Assembly: GCF_038002165.1 (NCBI RefSeq)
Contig: NZ_JBBOBR010000001.1
Span: 2,914,001 to 2,978,000 of the forward strand
DNA: 64,000 bases
Reading direction: 5' to 3'
Origin: Cytobacillus sp. FSL H8-0458
GTDB taxonomy: Bacteria > Bacillota > Bacilli > Bacillales > Cytobacillaceae
Under the pieces are notes generated by a model. That model saw only the letters and a program-made list of their open reading frames with translations. It did no database searches and was not told the origin of the DNA. A program made the translations under genes and the position numbers. Numbering within the stretch: the stretch's first letter is position 1; each line of letters starts with the position of its first letter. Shown here piece by piece: positions 1-8,218 of the stretch.

Positions 1-1301
1 TTTTGGCCCTCTTTCAGATGGACCGGTTTCATGATCCAGCCATGCAGGGCCCACTCATCCGAAGATTTAAACTGAATGGGCTCTGCATCTGCCAGCTCCA
101 CTTCGCTCAGGAACTCTTCATTGACTTTTGTCAGCTGTTTTAATTCCCCTGTCGGAACATCAAGCAAAAATAACTCACCAGGAGATGACGGCCTGCTGAT
201 GGCTACAACCGCTTTATTGATAGTTCCACCTGTTGTCAGTCCATATACATGCTGCTGACCAAGCAGGGCAGGATATAATTCCCCATCTAAAGAGCCATAA
301 TAAACAACTGTATTGCCATGATCAGTTGCCAGGAAATAAAAGCTTCTGCTATCCTCTGCCCAAAGAATTCCCGGTGTTACTGCACCCTGCTGGAAATCTC
401 CGATGGCATAATCACCAGCCAATATGTCCGATTCTGCAGTCAGACACTGCAGATCTTCGAATTCGAGGTTATACACCCATACTTTGGTATGCGTAGCATT
501 TTCGTATTCCCTTTCATGGCCGAACAATCCTATGTGTTTTCCATCCGGTGACCATGCAGCACTTCCGAAATAACCTTTTCCATCTGTGATCTTTTTCATG
601 TCTTTTGTTTCAAGATGAATGATATACACATCACTTAAAAAAGAAAAATCCTTATCTTCATTCAAATCTGCCGAAACAGCAACCCATTTCCCATCTGGAG
701 ACCAGTCCTGCAATTGGAAATCATGTTCTCCGGATGTCAGCTGCTCCATCTCGCCAGTTTCTATATCTATTAATGCAACCTGGCTGAACCTTCCGTTCCA
801 AAAACCCTGAGCGTCAGATTTGTGTTTCATTTTTTCAATTTCAATCGGTATTGGCTTTTCTTCCTTTTTTTCCTGATTTTCTGGTGTTTCTGCGTCTTCA
901 CCCGGTTTTATTGAAAGATTGAAGGCAAGCTTCTTTCCATCAGGGGACCAAACAGGATTAGAAGCACCATTTGCACAATGTGTCAGCTGTCTGGCTTCTC
1001 CGCCTGCTTTGCTCATCACATAAATCTGTGACTTCCCGCCTCTGTCTGATACAAATGCAATTAACTCCCCATCTGGAGACCAGCGGGGTGAATGATTACG
1101 GTGTTTGCCGTAAGTCCACTGAACAGGCTTATTGCTCTCTGCAGTATTTGTGTAAAAAATATTTGAACTATATGTATTTTCCTTTTCAAGCATTCTGGTC
1201 TCGACAAAAGCCAGATCATTTCCATTCATGGAAAGCTGCGGATCAGCTACAGATTTTAATTGATAAAGGTCTTCTGGTTTAATTGTTCTTTTTTGCGTCA
1301 T
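1..1301 (-). CDS. S9 family peptidase (acylaminoacyl-peptidase/YuxL-like), 3' part outside window
   Basis: Partial reading frame entering from the left edge; the N-terminus is MTQKRTIKPEDLYQLKSV with an ATG at 1301. About 433 residues are visible and consist of a TolB/WD40-like beta-propeller, with repeated signatures such as PRWSPDGELIAFVSD, PVWSPDGKKLAF, DWSPDGKWVAVS and AAWSPDGKHIGLF. This is the gating propeller of prolyl-oligopeptidase-type enzymes that hydrolyse short or N-acylated peptides in the cytoplasm. The alpha/beta-hydrolase domain with the catalytic Ser-Asp-His triad lies outside the window, so activity cannot be judged. The first visible residues after the propeller (ALHGWIMKP) are typical of the start of the hydrolase domain. 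It resembles B. subtilis YuxL. Transcribed away from the gene at 1533. Confidence 0.85.
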   Translation of the reverse strand, partial: MTQKRTIKPEDLYQLKSVADPQLSMNGNDLAFVETRMLEKENTYSSNIFYTNTAESNKPVQWTYGKHRNHSPRWSPDGELIAFVSDRGGKSQIYVMSKAGGEARQLTHCANGASNPVWSPDGKKLAFNLSIKPGEDAETPENQEKKEEKPIPIEIEKMKHKSDAQGFWNGRFSQVALIDIETGEMEQLTSGEHDFQLQDWSPDGKWVAVSADLNEDKDFSFLSDVYIIHLETKDMKKITDGKGYFGSAAWSPDGKHIGLFGHEREYENATHTKVWVYNLEFEDLQCLTAESDILAGDYAIGDFQQGAVTPGILWAEDSRSFYFLATDHGNTVVYYGSLDGELYPALLGQQHVYGLTTGGTINKAVVAISRPSSPGELFLLDVPTGELKQLTKVNEEFLSEVELADAEPIQFKSSDEWALHGWIMKPVHLKEGQ

Positions 1302-1471
1302 TTATTCCATCCTTCCTACTGTGCTGTTCTACTTATTTCGACATCGGAAATAAAATCCCTTCTCAATAAGCTGCAGGCTGAAACTTTTTTTAATTATTGG
1401 AAATGATGAAGTATAACAGTATTTCGACAAATATAGGCTCTTGCAAGATAAAACATTCCTTTGTAAAATTG

Positions 1472-1493
1472 AATAAGAACATTTGTTCTTATT
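1472..1493. promoter_or_regulatory. Perfect inverted repeat with a LexA/Cheo-like core upstream of the yhjD-like gene
   Basis: Perfect dyad with 9-bp arms AATAAGAAC and GTTCTTATT around the centre ATTT. The core GAAC-ATTT-GTTC has the GAAC-N4-GTTC form of the Gram-positive SOS (LexA/DinR) box, matching about 11 of 14 positions of CGAACRNRYGTTYG. A possible -10 (TACTAT, 1505-1510) follows, so a bound repressor would cover the -35 region. The gene start is 40 bp downstream. Confidence 0.5.
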
Positions 1494-1532
1494 TATTGAC
1501 AGGATACTATTGATTAAGGGGAGCAGAACAAT

Positions 1533-1922
1533 ATGACCAGAATTCCTGAGGAAGACCGTAATATCATGGAGCAGGCTATTTATCTGCCAATGGTGCTGAC
1601 TGTTTTAAATCGCGACTCCATTGTCATTAATAAAAGCCCGTTTAAACTAAAACAGCCTTATCTTGATTTAGTTGAAGAAACAATGAAGGTCATTCAAAGT
1701 GAACTCTCTGAGGTAAAACGCTATATGAATATAAACCAGCTAAAGGTACAGGAAATAAAGAGGGATGAGGCATTTACTATGTTTATGTTCATGTACAAAG
1801 GATATGAGGAACACCATAATTATTTTAACCCCCGAATCCGCAATAAAGTTCAGGAGCTAATGACCTATTATCTCATTAAAAAACCTTTGCCTGGACCAGG
1901 GAAAAATCTAAAGGCCAATTAA
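1533..1922 (+). CDS. YhjD-like hypothetical protein
   Basis: 129-residue protein without recognisable catalytic motif or membrane segment. It has a conserved-looking start (MTRIPEEDRNIMEQAIYLPM) and a charged helical body ending in KGYEEHHNYFNPRIRNKV. I recognise it as similar to B. subtilis YhjD, a soluble protein of unknown function, from memory of that family's length and the EEHHNYFNPRIRNKV stretch. An AGGGGAGC ribosome-binding site precedes the ATG at good spacing. A perfect palindrome with an SOS-box-like core overlaps its promoter region, suggesting stress control. Convergent with comK. Function unknown. Confidence 0.75.
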   Translation: MTRIPEEDRNIMEQAIYLPMVLTVLNRDSIVINKSPFKLKQPYLDLVEETMKVIQSELSEVKRYMNINQLKVQEIKRDEAFTMFMFMYKGYEEHHNYFNPRIRNKVQELMTYYLIKKPLPGPGKNLKAN

Positions 1923-1971
1923 TTTTTGTAATAAGAAAAGCCTGCAGCTAATAAGGTAATATACATGGAAA

Positions 1972-2000
1972 ACAGAAGCATGAAATTCCGCATGCTTCTT
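1972..2000 (-). terminator. Probable terminator of comK
   Basis: Inverted repeat AGAAGCATG (1974-1982) and CATGCTTCT (1991-1999), followed on the minus strand by GTTTTCC. The U-run is short, so this is moderate evidence only. Confidence 0.45.
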
Positions 2001-2027
2001 GGTTATCCTTCAATTCTAATCCCTTCT

Positions 2028-2582
2028 CTATTGGTAGGCTCCATTTCTCTCCGAAGCATTCATTAGTTTGGAACCATTCACATAATAAAGTGATTTTCTC
2101 TCTGAATCTTCTATCCTTTTTATCAATGTCGTTTTCAGCAGTGCTGTTCTGAGCACCTGATTATTAATAGTCGTATAAGATACTGGAATGATAAAGCTTT
2201 GCTTATTCTTAAAAGCCACTTGAGTTTGTGCGTTTTCCGCTCGCTTGAAGTAATTGATGTGATCCAATGCAATCCAGATGCATTCCGGATTGTTTGGAGA
2301 GGCCGTCGGGAAAAAATATATGAAATTTGTGGGGTCAACTGTTATCGGAGCTTTATGGGTAAAGCCCGTTAATTGGCGTGTACCCTCTTTTCTTCCTTCA
2401 TAGCTTGATCCAAAATATTTGCAGCTGCTTTTAATTATTTCGATCGGCTTGAAGGGGGAAGTTATTTCATCATTAAGCTCCCAGATTTGCGAATAAACTT
2501 TTATACCATAAGAGAGAGGTTTAATAATCATCGTATTTGGATTGATTTCATATTCTTCGATTATTTGAATATTTTGGCTCAT
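2028..2582 (-). CDS. comK: Competence transcription factor ComK
   Basis: 184-residue protein that aligns over its length with B. subtilis ComK. The diagnostic stretches are KSSCKYFGSSYEGRKEGTRQ, HKAPITVDPTNFIYFFPT, CIWIALDHI, and SYTTINNQVLRTALL. ComK is the master activator of late competence genes and binds the DNA minor groove at paired AT-boxes as a tetramer. I chose the ATG at 2582 (MSQNIQIIEEYE) because GGAGATGGAGATAT lies just upstream; an upstream in-frame start at 2624 would place the ribosome-binding site inside the gene. Divergent from the IDEAL-domain gene yhzC, as in B. subtilis. The intergenic region is very AT-rich and contains a perfect palindrome. Truncated at the C-terminus by several residues relative to my memory of the 192-residue B. 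subtilis protein. Confidence 0.9.
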   Translation of the reverse strand: MSQNIQIIEEYEINPNTMIIKPLSYGIKVYSQIWELNDEITSPFKPIEIIKSSCKYFGSSYEGRKEGTRQLTGFTHKAPITVDPTNFIYFFPTASPNNPECIWIALDHINYFKRAENAQTQVAFKNKQSFIIPVSYTTINNQVLRTALLKTTLIKRIEDSERKSLYYVNGSKLMNASERNGAYQ

Positions 2583-2670
2583 ATATCTCCATCTCCTTTT
2601 TCTTTTTTGCGCTAGCTTTTCCATATTACCACCAATTTATCTAAAAATTACTAATTTATTCAATAGTTTT

Positions 2671-2688
2671 GAAATTGTTCACAATTTC
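2671..2688. promoter_or_regulatory. Perfect 18-bp palindrome in the comK-yhzC intergenic region
   Basis: GAAATTGT-TC-ACAATTTC, arms of 8 bp with a 2-bp centre, 89 bp upstream of the comK start. The flanking A/T tracts (2690-2735) resemble the A-tract environment of ComK and Rok sites. The regulator is not identified. Confidence 0.45.
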
Positions 2689-2782
2689 GACAACCTGAAA
2701 ATATTTTCTAAAAATTTAAAAAATTTAGTTGAATATTCAAAGGCAATTCCATATAATATTAAAAAGCTCAGGGGTGATTTCC

Positions 2783-3019
2783 ATGAAGGAAAAACCATAC
2801 ACCGAATTAATGAAAACGAGTGGATCTAAGCGGAAAATCCTTAAGGAATCTTTTGTACTTGACCTTTACCTTGATATGCTGATTTCCGAGATTCTGTTGA
2901 ATAATGAAAAAGAAAAGCTGATGAAAAAAGTAGACGCGGCGATTGATGAAGGAAATAAACCGGCATTTATGCATTTTTCGAAGCAGTACAAAGAACTTTC
3001 CAAGCGTTTTGGCACTTAA
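2783..3019 (+). CDS. yhzC: IDEAL domain-containing protein (YhzC-like)
   Basis: 78-residue protein beginning MKEKPYTELMKTSGSKRK. An IDEAL domain fills the C-terminal half (LDLYLDMLISEILLNNEKEKL...). IDEAL is a short helical domain named for the motif found in several Firmicutes proteins; its biochemical role is poorly defined. The start at 2783 is preceded by AGGGGTG at 8-nt spacing, which is better than the upstream in-frame codon at 2729. It sits divergently next to comK exactly as yhzC does in B. subtilis, supporting orthology. No membrane segment. Confidence 0.8.
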   Translation: MKEKPYTELMKTSGSKRKILKESFVLDLYLDMLISEILLNNEKEKLMKKVDAAIDEGNKPAFMHFSKQYKELSKRFGT

Positions 3020-3031
3020 AAAGCAATTTGT

Positions 3032-3062
3032 CCCCCGCCAATCAGCGGGGTATTTTATTTTT
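3032..3062 (+). terminator. Rho-independent terminator after yhzC
   Basis: GC-rich stem CCCCGC (3033-3038) and GCGGGG (3045-3050) with a 6-nt loop, followed by TATTTTATTTTT. Confidence 0.85.
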
Positions 3063-3082
3063 AGTCAGGAAGGCGAGGAATA

Positions 3083-3728
3083 ATGAACAGCAGGCATTTA
3101 TTTTTAATGGGCGGAAGCCCTCCATTCGGGCATAGGTTTGGAAGAATGTTTACAGAGCTTGCCTGTGGCGCGGATGGCAAAATTGCTATACTCTTTTTGG
3201 AAAGGAAAGGCTGGGAGGTGTATATGGATAAGTATACTTCTGCCTTAATTCCTAATGGAGCCAGGAATTTCTGCTATCTGCCGCTTTCCCCTGACCCAGC
3301 AGAATCTTTTCTTCAAGAATTGATGTCCTGGTTCCGGCATCATTATTGGAGGCGATGATACAGAAAATTACAGAAGATCCATTGTGAATAGTGAAACTGG
3401 AGGATGCATTAGAAGGATGTACATGAACGGTGTTCCTGTAGCAGGCTTTTCGGCAGGCGCTCTCATCATCCCGGAGCATTGCATCATCCCCCCTATTGAT
3501 ACACCTAAAAGACAGCACCTCTTTTTGAAAGGGCTCGGGTTAATCAGGGATTGCGCCATCAGTGTCCATTTTACCAAGTGGAATGAACGGGAAAATCTAA
3601 AGGCAGCGGCAGAAAAAATCAATGCCGCAACGGGTTATGGAATTGACGATGCTGCAGGCGTCTATTTTCACAATGAAATTCAGGCTGACAATGAAGGAAG
3701 CATACATATTTATAAAAATGAAATTTAA
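3083..3728 (+). pseudogene. Peptidase S51 / class I glutamine amidotransferase-like protein, frameshifted
   Basis: Two adjacent reading frames together make one S51-family protein (dipeptidase E/cyanophycinase-like serine hydrolase). The first, 3083-3358, reads MNSRHLFLMGGSPPFG and ends WFRHHYWRR. The second continues in another frame with GIIIGGDDTENYRRSIV from 3336, then GVPVAGFSAGALIIPEHC, where GFSAGA carries the nucleophilic Ser, and ends at 3728. Skipping one base near 3326-3334 restores a continuous protein of about 214 residues. The ribosome-binding site AGGAAGGCGAGG is intact. Either a recent inactivating one-base insertion or a sequencing error; the otherwise well-preserved second half argues the event is recent or artefactual. 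Confidence 0.75.
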
Positions 3729-3757
3729 AAAAGCAAGCCGTTTGGCCTGCTTTTTTA
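3727..3757. terminator. Bidirectional terminator between the S51 gene and yhfN
   Basis: AAAAAAGCAAGCC-GTTT-GGCCTGCTTTTTT, a stem flanked by A- and T-runs so that it can work for both convergent genes. Confidence 0.8.
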
Positions 3758-3773
3758 GTTATAATGAAGCAAA

Positions 3774-5066
3774 TCAGTCCGCTGTCTCCTCCCGTTCTTT
3801 ATGCTTCTGTTCCATTTCAAATTCTTCGAGCATAGAAATGCGCTCCAGCATCGTTGGATGCCCATATCGGAATACTTTCACAAGAAGAGGCGGATTTACC
3901 TGGCTTAAACCGGCACGTGTCAGCTCCTGAAATGTGCCTATTGCGGCTTTTGAATCCTTTGTCATTTCAATGGCATAACGGTCTGCCCTTGTTTCCTGAT
4001 ATCTCGAAACAAGATTAGATAAAGGGCTTGAAATAAAGAGCAGCATGGAAAGAATCATCAAAAACAGCGGCAGGGAACGTATATCATTTACTGCAGGAAT
4101 TTTTAGCGCCCTGCCCCATTTATCTACTGCTTTTTCCATTAATTTAGCTGTCAAATACAGCCCCAGCAGAGAAAGGAGCAAGTATCCTCCAATTCCGATG
4201 TAAATATGCTTCTCCACGTAGTGGGCCATTTCATGTGCCATAATAAACAGGATTTGATCTTCAGTTAATTTATTCAGAGTTGTGTCCCAAAGAACAATTC
4301 TTGAATTTGAGCCGATCCCTGTTACATATGCATTCAGCGCATTCGTTTTCTCGGCCATATCGACCTCAAAGACATGTTCAGCCGGTATTTTAGCCTGATT
4401 GGCCAAATCAAGAATTTTCGTTTCAAGTTCCTTGTTTTTCAAAGGATAGAAATCATTATACAGAGGGTCAATGACAACCGGCTGCAGAAACATCATAAAT
4501 AAGGTAAATGGAACAGACAATAGCCACGCGTAAAGCCACCATCTTTTCCTGCTCTTATTAATCAGCCAGTAAAGAACAGACACAATAAGAAGCATCATTC
4601 CATAATTAACCCAAAAATCAATGAGTTCATCCTTCATCCACCCGCTAAAGCTCTGAGTGGAGATATTATACGTTTTTGAAAGCGAAAAGCTGATATAGCT
4701 CAATGGCATCGTAGCAATAAAGGCGAAAAAAGAAAGCCAAATCAAATAGATCGCCGTTTGCAGGAATTTATATGGCGCAGTCTGTTCTGCCCATTTTTTA
4801 AAAGCCTTTGATAAGCCGAATAAAAGAATGAATAAATAAAATATCCATTCAAAAGGTGTAGAAATAAAAAACAGCAGATTTCTTATTTTAGAATATTCCT
4901 CACTGAGCATCAGTTCCCTGCCGTTCAGGAAAGTTGCAGGATCTGCCCGTGAACCTTCATACTCAAAGGGCAGACTGGTGTCAGCAAAATAGAATAGATA
5001 CCAATAAAAAAATAAACCGTATACGAAAAAGGCCAGAGCCCCATAAAAACCTAATTTCCGCGCCAT
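3774..5066 (-). CDS. yhfN: M48 family membrane zinc metallopeptidase (YhfN, Ste24/HtpX-like)
   Basis: 430-residue integral membrane protease. The N-terminal half has several hydrophobic segments (about residues 7-25, 65-85, 105-128, 155-172, 180-198), matching the Peptidase_M48_N domain. The zinc site is HEMAH at residues 278-282 with the downstream ETRADRYA motif supplying the third ligand around 365. Eukaryotic relatives cleave CAAX peptides; bacterial ones take part in membrane-protein quality control. The ATG at 5066 has AGGAGG at 8 nt; an adjacent TTG at 5069 is the alternative. B. subtilis YhfN has the same length and architecture. Convergent with the S51 pseudogene. Confidence 0.88.
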   Translation of the reverse strand: MARKLGFYGALAFFVYGLFFYWYLFYFADTSLPFEYEGSRADPATFLNGRELMLSEEYSKIRNLLFFISTPFEWIFYLFILLFGLSKAFKKWAEQTAPYKFLQTAIYLIWLSFFAFIATMPLSYISFSLSKTYNISTQSFSGWMKDELIDFWVNYGMMLLIVSVLYWLINKSRKRWWLYAWLLSVPFTLFMMFLQPVVIDPLYNDFYPLKNKELETKILDLANQAKIPAEHVFEVDMAEKTNALNAYVTGIGSNSRIVLWDTTLNKLTEDQILFIMAHEMAHYVEKHIYIGIGGYLLLSLLGLYLTAKLMEKAVDKWGRALKIPAVNDIRSLPLFLMILSMLLFISSPLSNLVSRYQETRADRYAIEMTKDSKAAIGTFQELTRAGLSQVNPPLLVKVFRYGHPTMLERISMLEEFEMEQKHKEREETAD

Positions 5067-5176
5067 CAAATTCCCCTCCTATAGTACAACCTTTCTATAT
5101 TTAGTTTAGTATAAAAATCTGTAAATAGAACTCTTTTGATGGGACAATCATTTCTTTCTATTCCAGCAGTTCTATT

Positions 5177-5206
5177 GAAAAAGCCGGTTCAAGAAGGAAC
5201 CGGCTA
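5177..5206 (-). terminator. Terminator of azlCD
   Basis: Stem AGCCGGTTC (5182-5190) and GAACCGGCT (5197-5205) with a 6-nt loop, followed on the minus strand by TTTTTC. Confidence 0.8.
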
Positions 5207-5229
5207 AAGAACATCCATCATTATCTTTT

Positions 5230-5535
5230 CTAAAACAAAAAAGAATATACAGATAACACTGCGATCGATCCCAGGACGACCACAATCACATTTGCGCCTA
5301 AAAAGGCTGCCAGAAAAGCAGCAGCTGCACCCAGCAGACCAAACCAAATATCTTCATTTATAAATAGAATACCCGGAAAAATGAGTGCCCCTAATGTCGC
5401 ATAAGGCACATTCTTTAATATCCCCTGAACAAAGCCGGGAAGCTCCTTCCCCTTAAAAAGCACAAAAGGCAGCAGCCTTGGGATATAAGTAACTGCTGCC
5501 ATCCCAACAATCATCCACACAATATGGCTACTCAT
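5230..5535 (-). CDS. azlD: AzlD family branched-chain amino acid exporter subunit
   Basis: 101 residues with four hydrophobic segments, starting MSSHIVWMIVGMAAVTYIPRLLPF, typical of AzlD. The protein partners with AzlC to form a two-component exporter of branched-chain amino acids in the plasma membrane. Its start overlaps the end of azlC by 8 bp, so the two are translationally coupled. A strong terminator follows. No feature here indicates the exact substrate, which is inferred from family. Confidence 0.88.
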   Translation of the reverse strand: MSSHIVWMIVGMAAVTYIPRLLPFVLFKGKELPGFVQGILKNVPYATLGALIFPGILFINEDIWFGLLGAAAAFLAAFLGANVIVVVLGSIAVLSVYSFLF

Positions 5536-6256
5536 GCTCCTGCCTCCTGTTCCTGTTTTTTACACTTTCAATCCATTCCACTATTAAAGCCGATGAAAGC
5601 GTGGCCAATACAATTGCCCAGCCTGTCGATAGCGTATTAGTCAAAGTGAAAACCGTGTTAAAACACGCTGCAAGTGCGGCAAGAAAAACCACTTTTGCAC
5701 TCTGTTTCATAGACGGAACGAGAAGTCCGACAAACATGGCATAAAGAGCAACAGACATGCTTTCCTGCAAGGTCTGCGGAAGGCTCGCCCCAATAAGATG
5801 GCCAAGCCCCGAGCAAATGACCCAGCTTGCATAGGAAACTGATATGAGCCCAAGCATATAACCGCTTGTTACTTTTTCTTCACGTACGGCTGCAACAGAA
5901 AAGGTTTCATCCGTAATCCCAAATGATAAAATCACCTTGTTGGCAGCCTGTTCATCATCCCACTTTTCATTAAGAGCGGTAGACATCAAAAAGTGCCTGA
6001 TATTCACGATAAAAGTTGTCAAAACAATTTCAAATATGCCTGTTCCCAATGTAAGCAGGCTCAGGGATATGTACTGTGCTGCCCCGGCAAATACAAGCAA
6101 ACTCATTAAAGCTGTTTCACCAATTGAAAGACCGGTTGTTTTGGCAAGCAGCCCAAATGTTAAAGCAATGGGTGCATATCCTATCGCGATGCTGATTCCC
6201 GACTGCACCCCTTTTCTAACTTCACCGGAAGGCTTTCCGACTGCAAGTTCTGCCAT
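5528..6256 (-). CDS. azlC: AzlC family branched-chain amino acid exporter subunit
   Basis: 242-residue polytopic membrane protein. The N-terminal part has the AzlC pattern (KGVQSGISIAIGYAPIALTFGLLAK, then a GxAQ-like AGAAQYISLSLL). I chose the ATG at 6256 because AGGCGGTG lies at proper distance; a GTG at 6265 falls within that ribosome-binding site. Works with the downstream azlD. In B. subtilis the azl locus is under AzlB control, but no azlB lies next to this copy, so control may differ. Confidence 0.88.
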   Translation of the reverse strand: MAELAVGKPSGEVRKGVQSGISIAIGYAPIALTFGLLAKTTGLSIGETALMSLLVFAGAAQYISLSLLTLGTGIFEIVLTTFIVNIRHFLMSTALNEKWDDEQAANKVILSFGITDETFSVAAVREEKVTSGYMLGLISVSYASWVICSGLGHLIGASLPQTLQESMSVALYAMFVGLLVPSMKQSAKVVFLAALAACFNTVFTLTNTLSTGWAIVLATLSSALIVEWIESVKNRNRRQEHE

Positions 6257-6407
6257 AATGCTCACCGCCTAAAAATATAATAAAAGGTTCTAAAAATTAT
6301 ACTATAATAGACTTAATATTAGAAGAATATGTTATCGCTTATAAATATTTCTGCACCGCTTGAACAAAAAATCCGAACAAGGCAAAAACCTTGTCCGGTC
6401 CACAAAT

Positions 6408-7229
6408 CTAAATTAGAATCGCCTTGTCGCTGTTCATTTTCTCACCGCGGATTTTCTGGAATTCCTCCAGCAGTTTTTCCACTGTCAAACCTTTCTTCTC
6501 TTCCTCATTTGTTTCAAAAATGGTCTGGCCCTTGTCCATCATAATCAGCCTATTTCCCAGGTCAAGTGCCTGCTGCATATTGTGGGTGACCATCAATGTT
6601 GTGAGATTATATTTTTCCACAATCTCTTTCGTAAGACTGGTAATTAATTCTGCACGAGCCGGGTCCAAAGCAGCGGTATGTTCGTCCAAAAGCAATATTT
6701 TAGGCTCTGTGAAGGTCGCCATCAATAGGGATAGCGCCTGCCGTTCTCCACCTGACAGCAGTCCGACTTTTGCCGAAAGTCTATTTTCCAATCCCAGATG
6801 AAGCATTTCCAGGTGATTCTGGAAAAAGTCACGCCGTCTTCTGGAAACCCCTTTGCGAAGTCCGCGCGCAGAAGTTCTCGCATAAGCAATGGCCAGATTT
6901 TCCTCTATGGTCATGGAAGGGGCTGTTCCGGCCATCGGATCCTGGAAAACGCGTCCAATCAGCCTGGATCTTTTATGTTCCTTCACGAGAGTGACATCAT
7001 TTCCATCAACCAGCACTTCTCCCATATCAGGAATCAATTTGCCCGAAATCATATTCATAAGAGTAGATTTTCCCGCTCCATTACTGCCGATAACCGTCAT
7101 GAAGTCCCCTGGTTTCAGGTGAAGGTCGATTTTGTGCAGAGCTGTTTTTTCATCTGGTGTTCCCTCATTAAACACTTTATGAATCTGATTTAATTGCAGC
7201 AAAATGTTCACCACTTTTCCCGTAAGCAT
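6408..7229 (-). CDS. ABC transporter ATP-binding protein (TrpXYZ-type importer)
   Basis: ATPase subunit with Walker A GSNGAGKST, signature LLSGGERQALSL, and Walker B ILLLDEHTAALDP followed by an H-loop LMVTHNMQQAL. The general type is that of the branched-chain amino acid/LIV family, and it follows the permease and lipoprotein genes of the same operon. The 5' end overlaps the permease gene by about 50 bp if the ATG at 7229 is used; later GTG codons (7214, 7211) or the TTG at 7202 (giving MLQLNQIHKVF) are equally plausible. Such cassettes are annotated in Firmicutes as putative tryptophan/tyrosine importers; the substrate here is inferred. Confidence 0.82.
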   Translation of the reverse strand: MLTGKVVNILLQLNQIHKVFNEGTPDEKTALHKIDLHLKPGDFMTVIGSNGAGKSTLMNMISGKLIPDMGEVLVDGNDVTLVKEHKRSRLIGRVFQDPMAGTAPSMTIEENLAIAYARTSARGLRKGVSRRRRDFFQNHLEMLHLGLENRLSAKVGLLSGGERQALSLLMATFTEPKILLLDEHTAALDPARAELITSLTKEIVEKYNLTTLMVTHNMQQALDLGNRLIMMDKGQTIFETNEEEKKGLTVEKLLEEFQKIRGEKMNSDKAILI

Positions 7230-8199
7230 TTGTTTTTTTCGCTTCTGCCAATCTCCGGCGCTTTCTCTGCTTCTCCTTCTGCTGCTGAATAAGCTTTGGC
7301 AGAATCAGCGCACCAATCACAATTACTGCTGTAATCAGCTTCATATCTCCTGTTTCAAGGAATTCCACTCTCAATGCGAGAGTAACGATAATCCGATATA
7401 AAATGGCTCCTCCGATGACAGCCAGTGTAGCTCTGACAATCGATTTTGCACCAAAAATGGCTTCTCCGATGATTACGGATGCAAGTCCGATGATTATCAT
7501 CCCGATTCCCATTCCGACATCACTGAATCCGTTATACTGTGCCACTAATGCTCCTGAAAATGCAACCAGTGCGTTTGAAATGCCCAAGCCGGCTATCTTC
7601 AGGAGGTCTGTATCAGCAGAAAAGCTGCGGATCATTGTCTCATTGTCTCCGGTCGCCCGTATAGCCAATCCAATGTCTGTCTTTAAAAATAGATCCATCA
7701 GTACCTTTACAGCAAATGCCAAAACCAGCATAAGCAATAGAATCCCCCAGGTCTTAGGAACAAAACTCATTCCCAGCGCTCCAAGCAGGCTTTGGATAGC
7801 CTGATCTATTCCAAGTCCCTGCCAGAATGCTGTAATCTTTGTGATAGCCGTTTCCTCAGACAGCAGAGGAACATTTGACTTACCCATAATCCTGAGATTG
7901 ATAGAGTATAATGCAATCATCATTAATATTCCGGACAAAAGGGCGTTAATTTTTCCTTTTGTATGAAGAAGGCCTGTAAGGCAGCCTGCTGCAAAACCCG
8001 CAAGCAATGCTGCCATAGTTGCCAAAAATGGATTGTATCCTCCTGTTATCATGACAGCTGCTACAGATGCGCCCGTTACAAAGCTTCCATCCACCGTCAG
8101 ATCGGGGAAATCCAAAATTCTGAATGAGAGGTAAACGCCCAGCGCCATTAAGGCATATATCGCACCTGCTTCAATGGAGCCAAAGATGGCAGTTGGCAT
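7177..8199 (-). CDS. ABC transporter permease (TrpXYZ/LIV-type importer)
   Basis: 340-residue membrane protein starting MPTAIFGSIEAGAIYALMALGVYLSF, with about nine hydrophobic segments and the BPD_transp_2 look shared with LivH-type permeases (LAIRATGDNETMIRSF is the cytoplasmic coupling region). The start at 8199 is preceded by AAAGGAAG; upstream in-frame codons lie inside the intergenic repeat and are unlikely. Forms a single-permease importer with the neighbouring ATPase and the lipoprotein at 8380. A repeat of about 130 bp separates it from the lipoprotein gene, which may alter expression balance within the operon. Confidence 0.85.
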   Translation of the reverse strand: MPTAIFGSIEAGAIYALMALGVYLSFRILDFPDLTVDGSFVTGASVAAVMITGGYNPFLATMAALLAGFAAGCLTGLLHTKGKINALLSGILMMIALYSINLRIMGKSNVPLLSEETAITKITAFWQGLGIDQAIQSLLGALGMSFVPKTWGILLLMLVLAFAVKVLMDLFLKTDIGLAIRATGDNETMIRSFSADTDLLKIAGLGISNALVAFSGALVAQYNGFSDVGMGIGMIIIGLASVIIGEAIFGAKSIVRATLAVIGGAILYRIIVTLALRVEFLETGDMKLITAVIVIGALILPKLIQQQKEKQRKRRRLAEAKKTNAYGKSGEHFAAIKSDS

Positions 8200-8218
8200 A
8201 GTAATCTTCCTTTCTATT

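Noticed and set aside
3083..3728. Programmed frameshift in the S51 gene
   Set aside because: No slippery heptamer or stimulatory pseudoknot is apparent at 3320-3340, so mutation or sequencing error is preferred.
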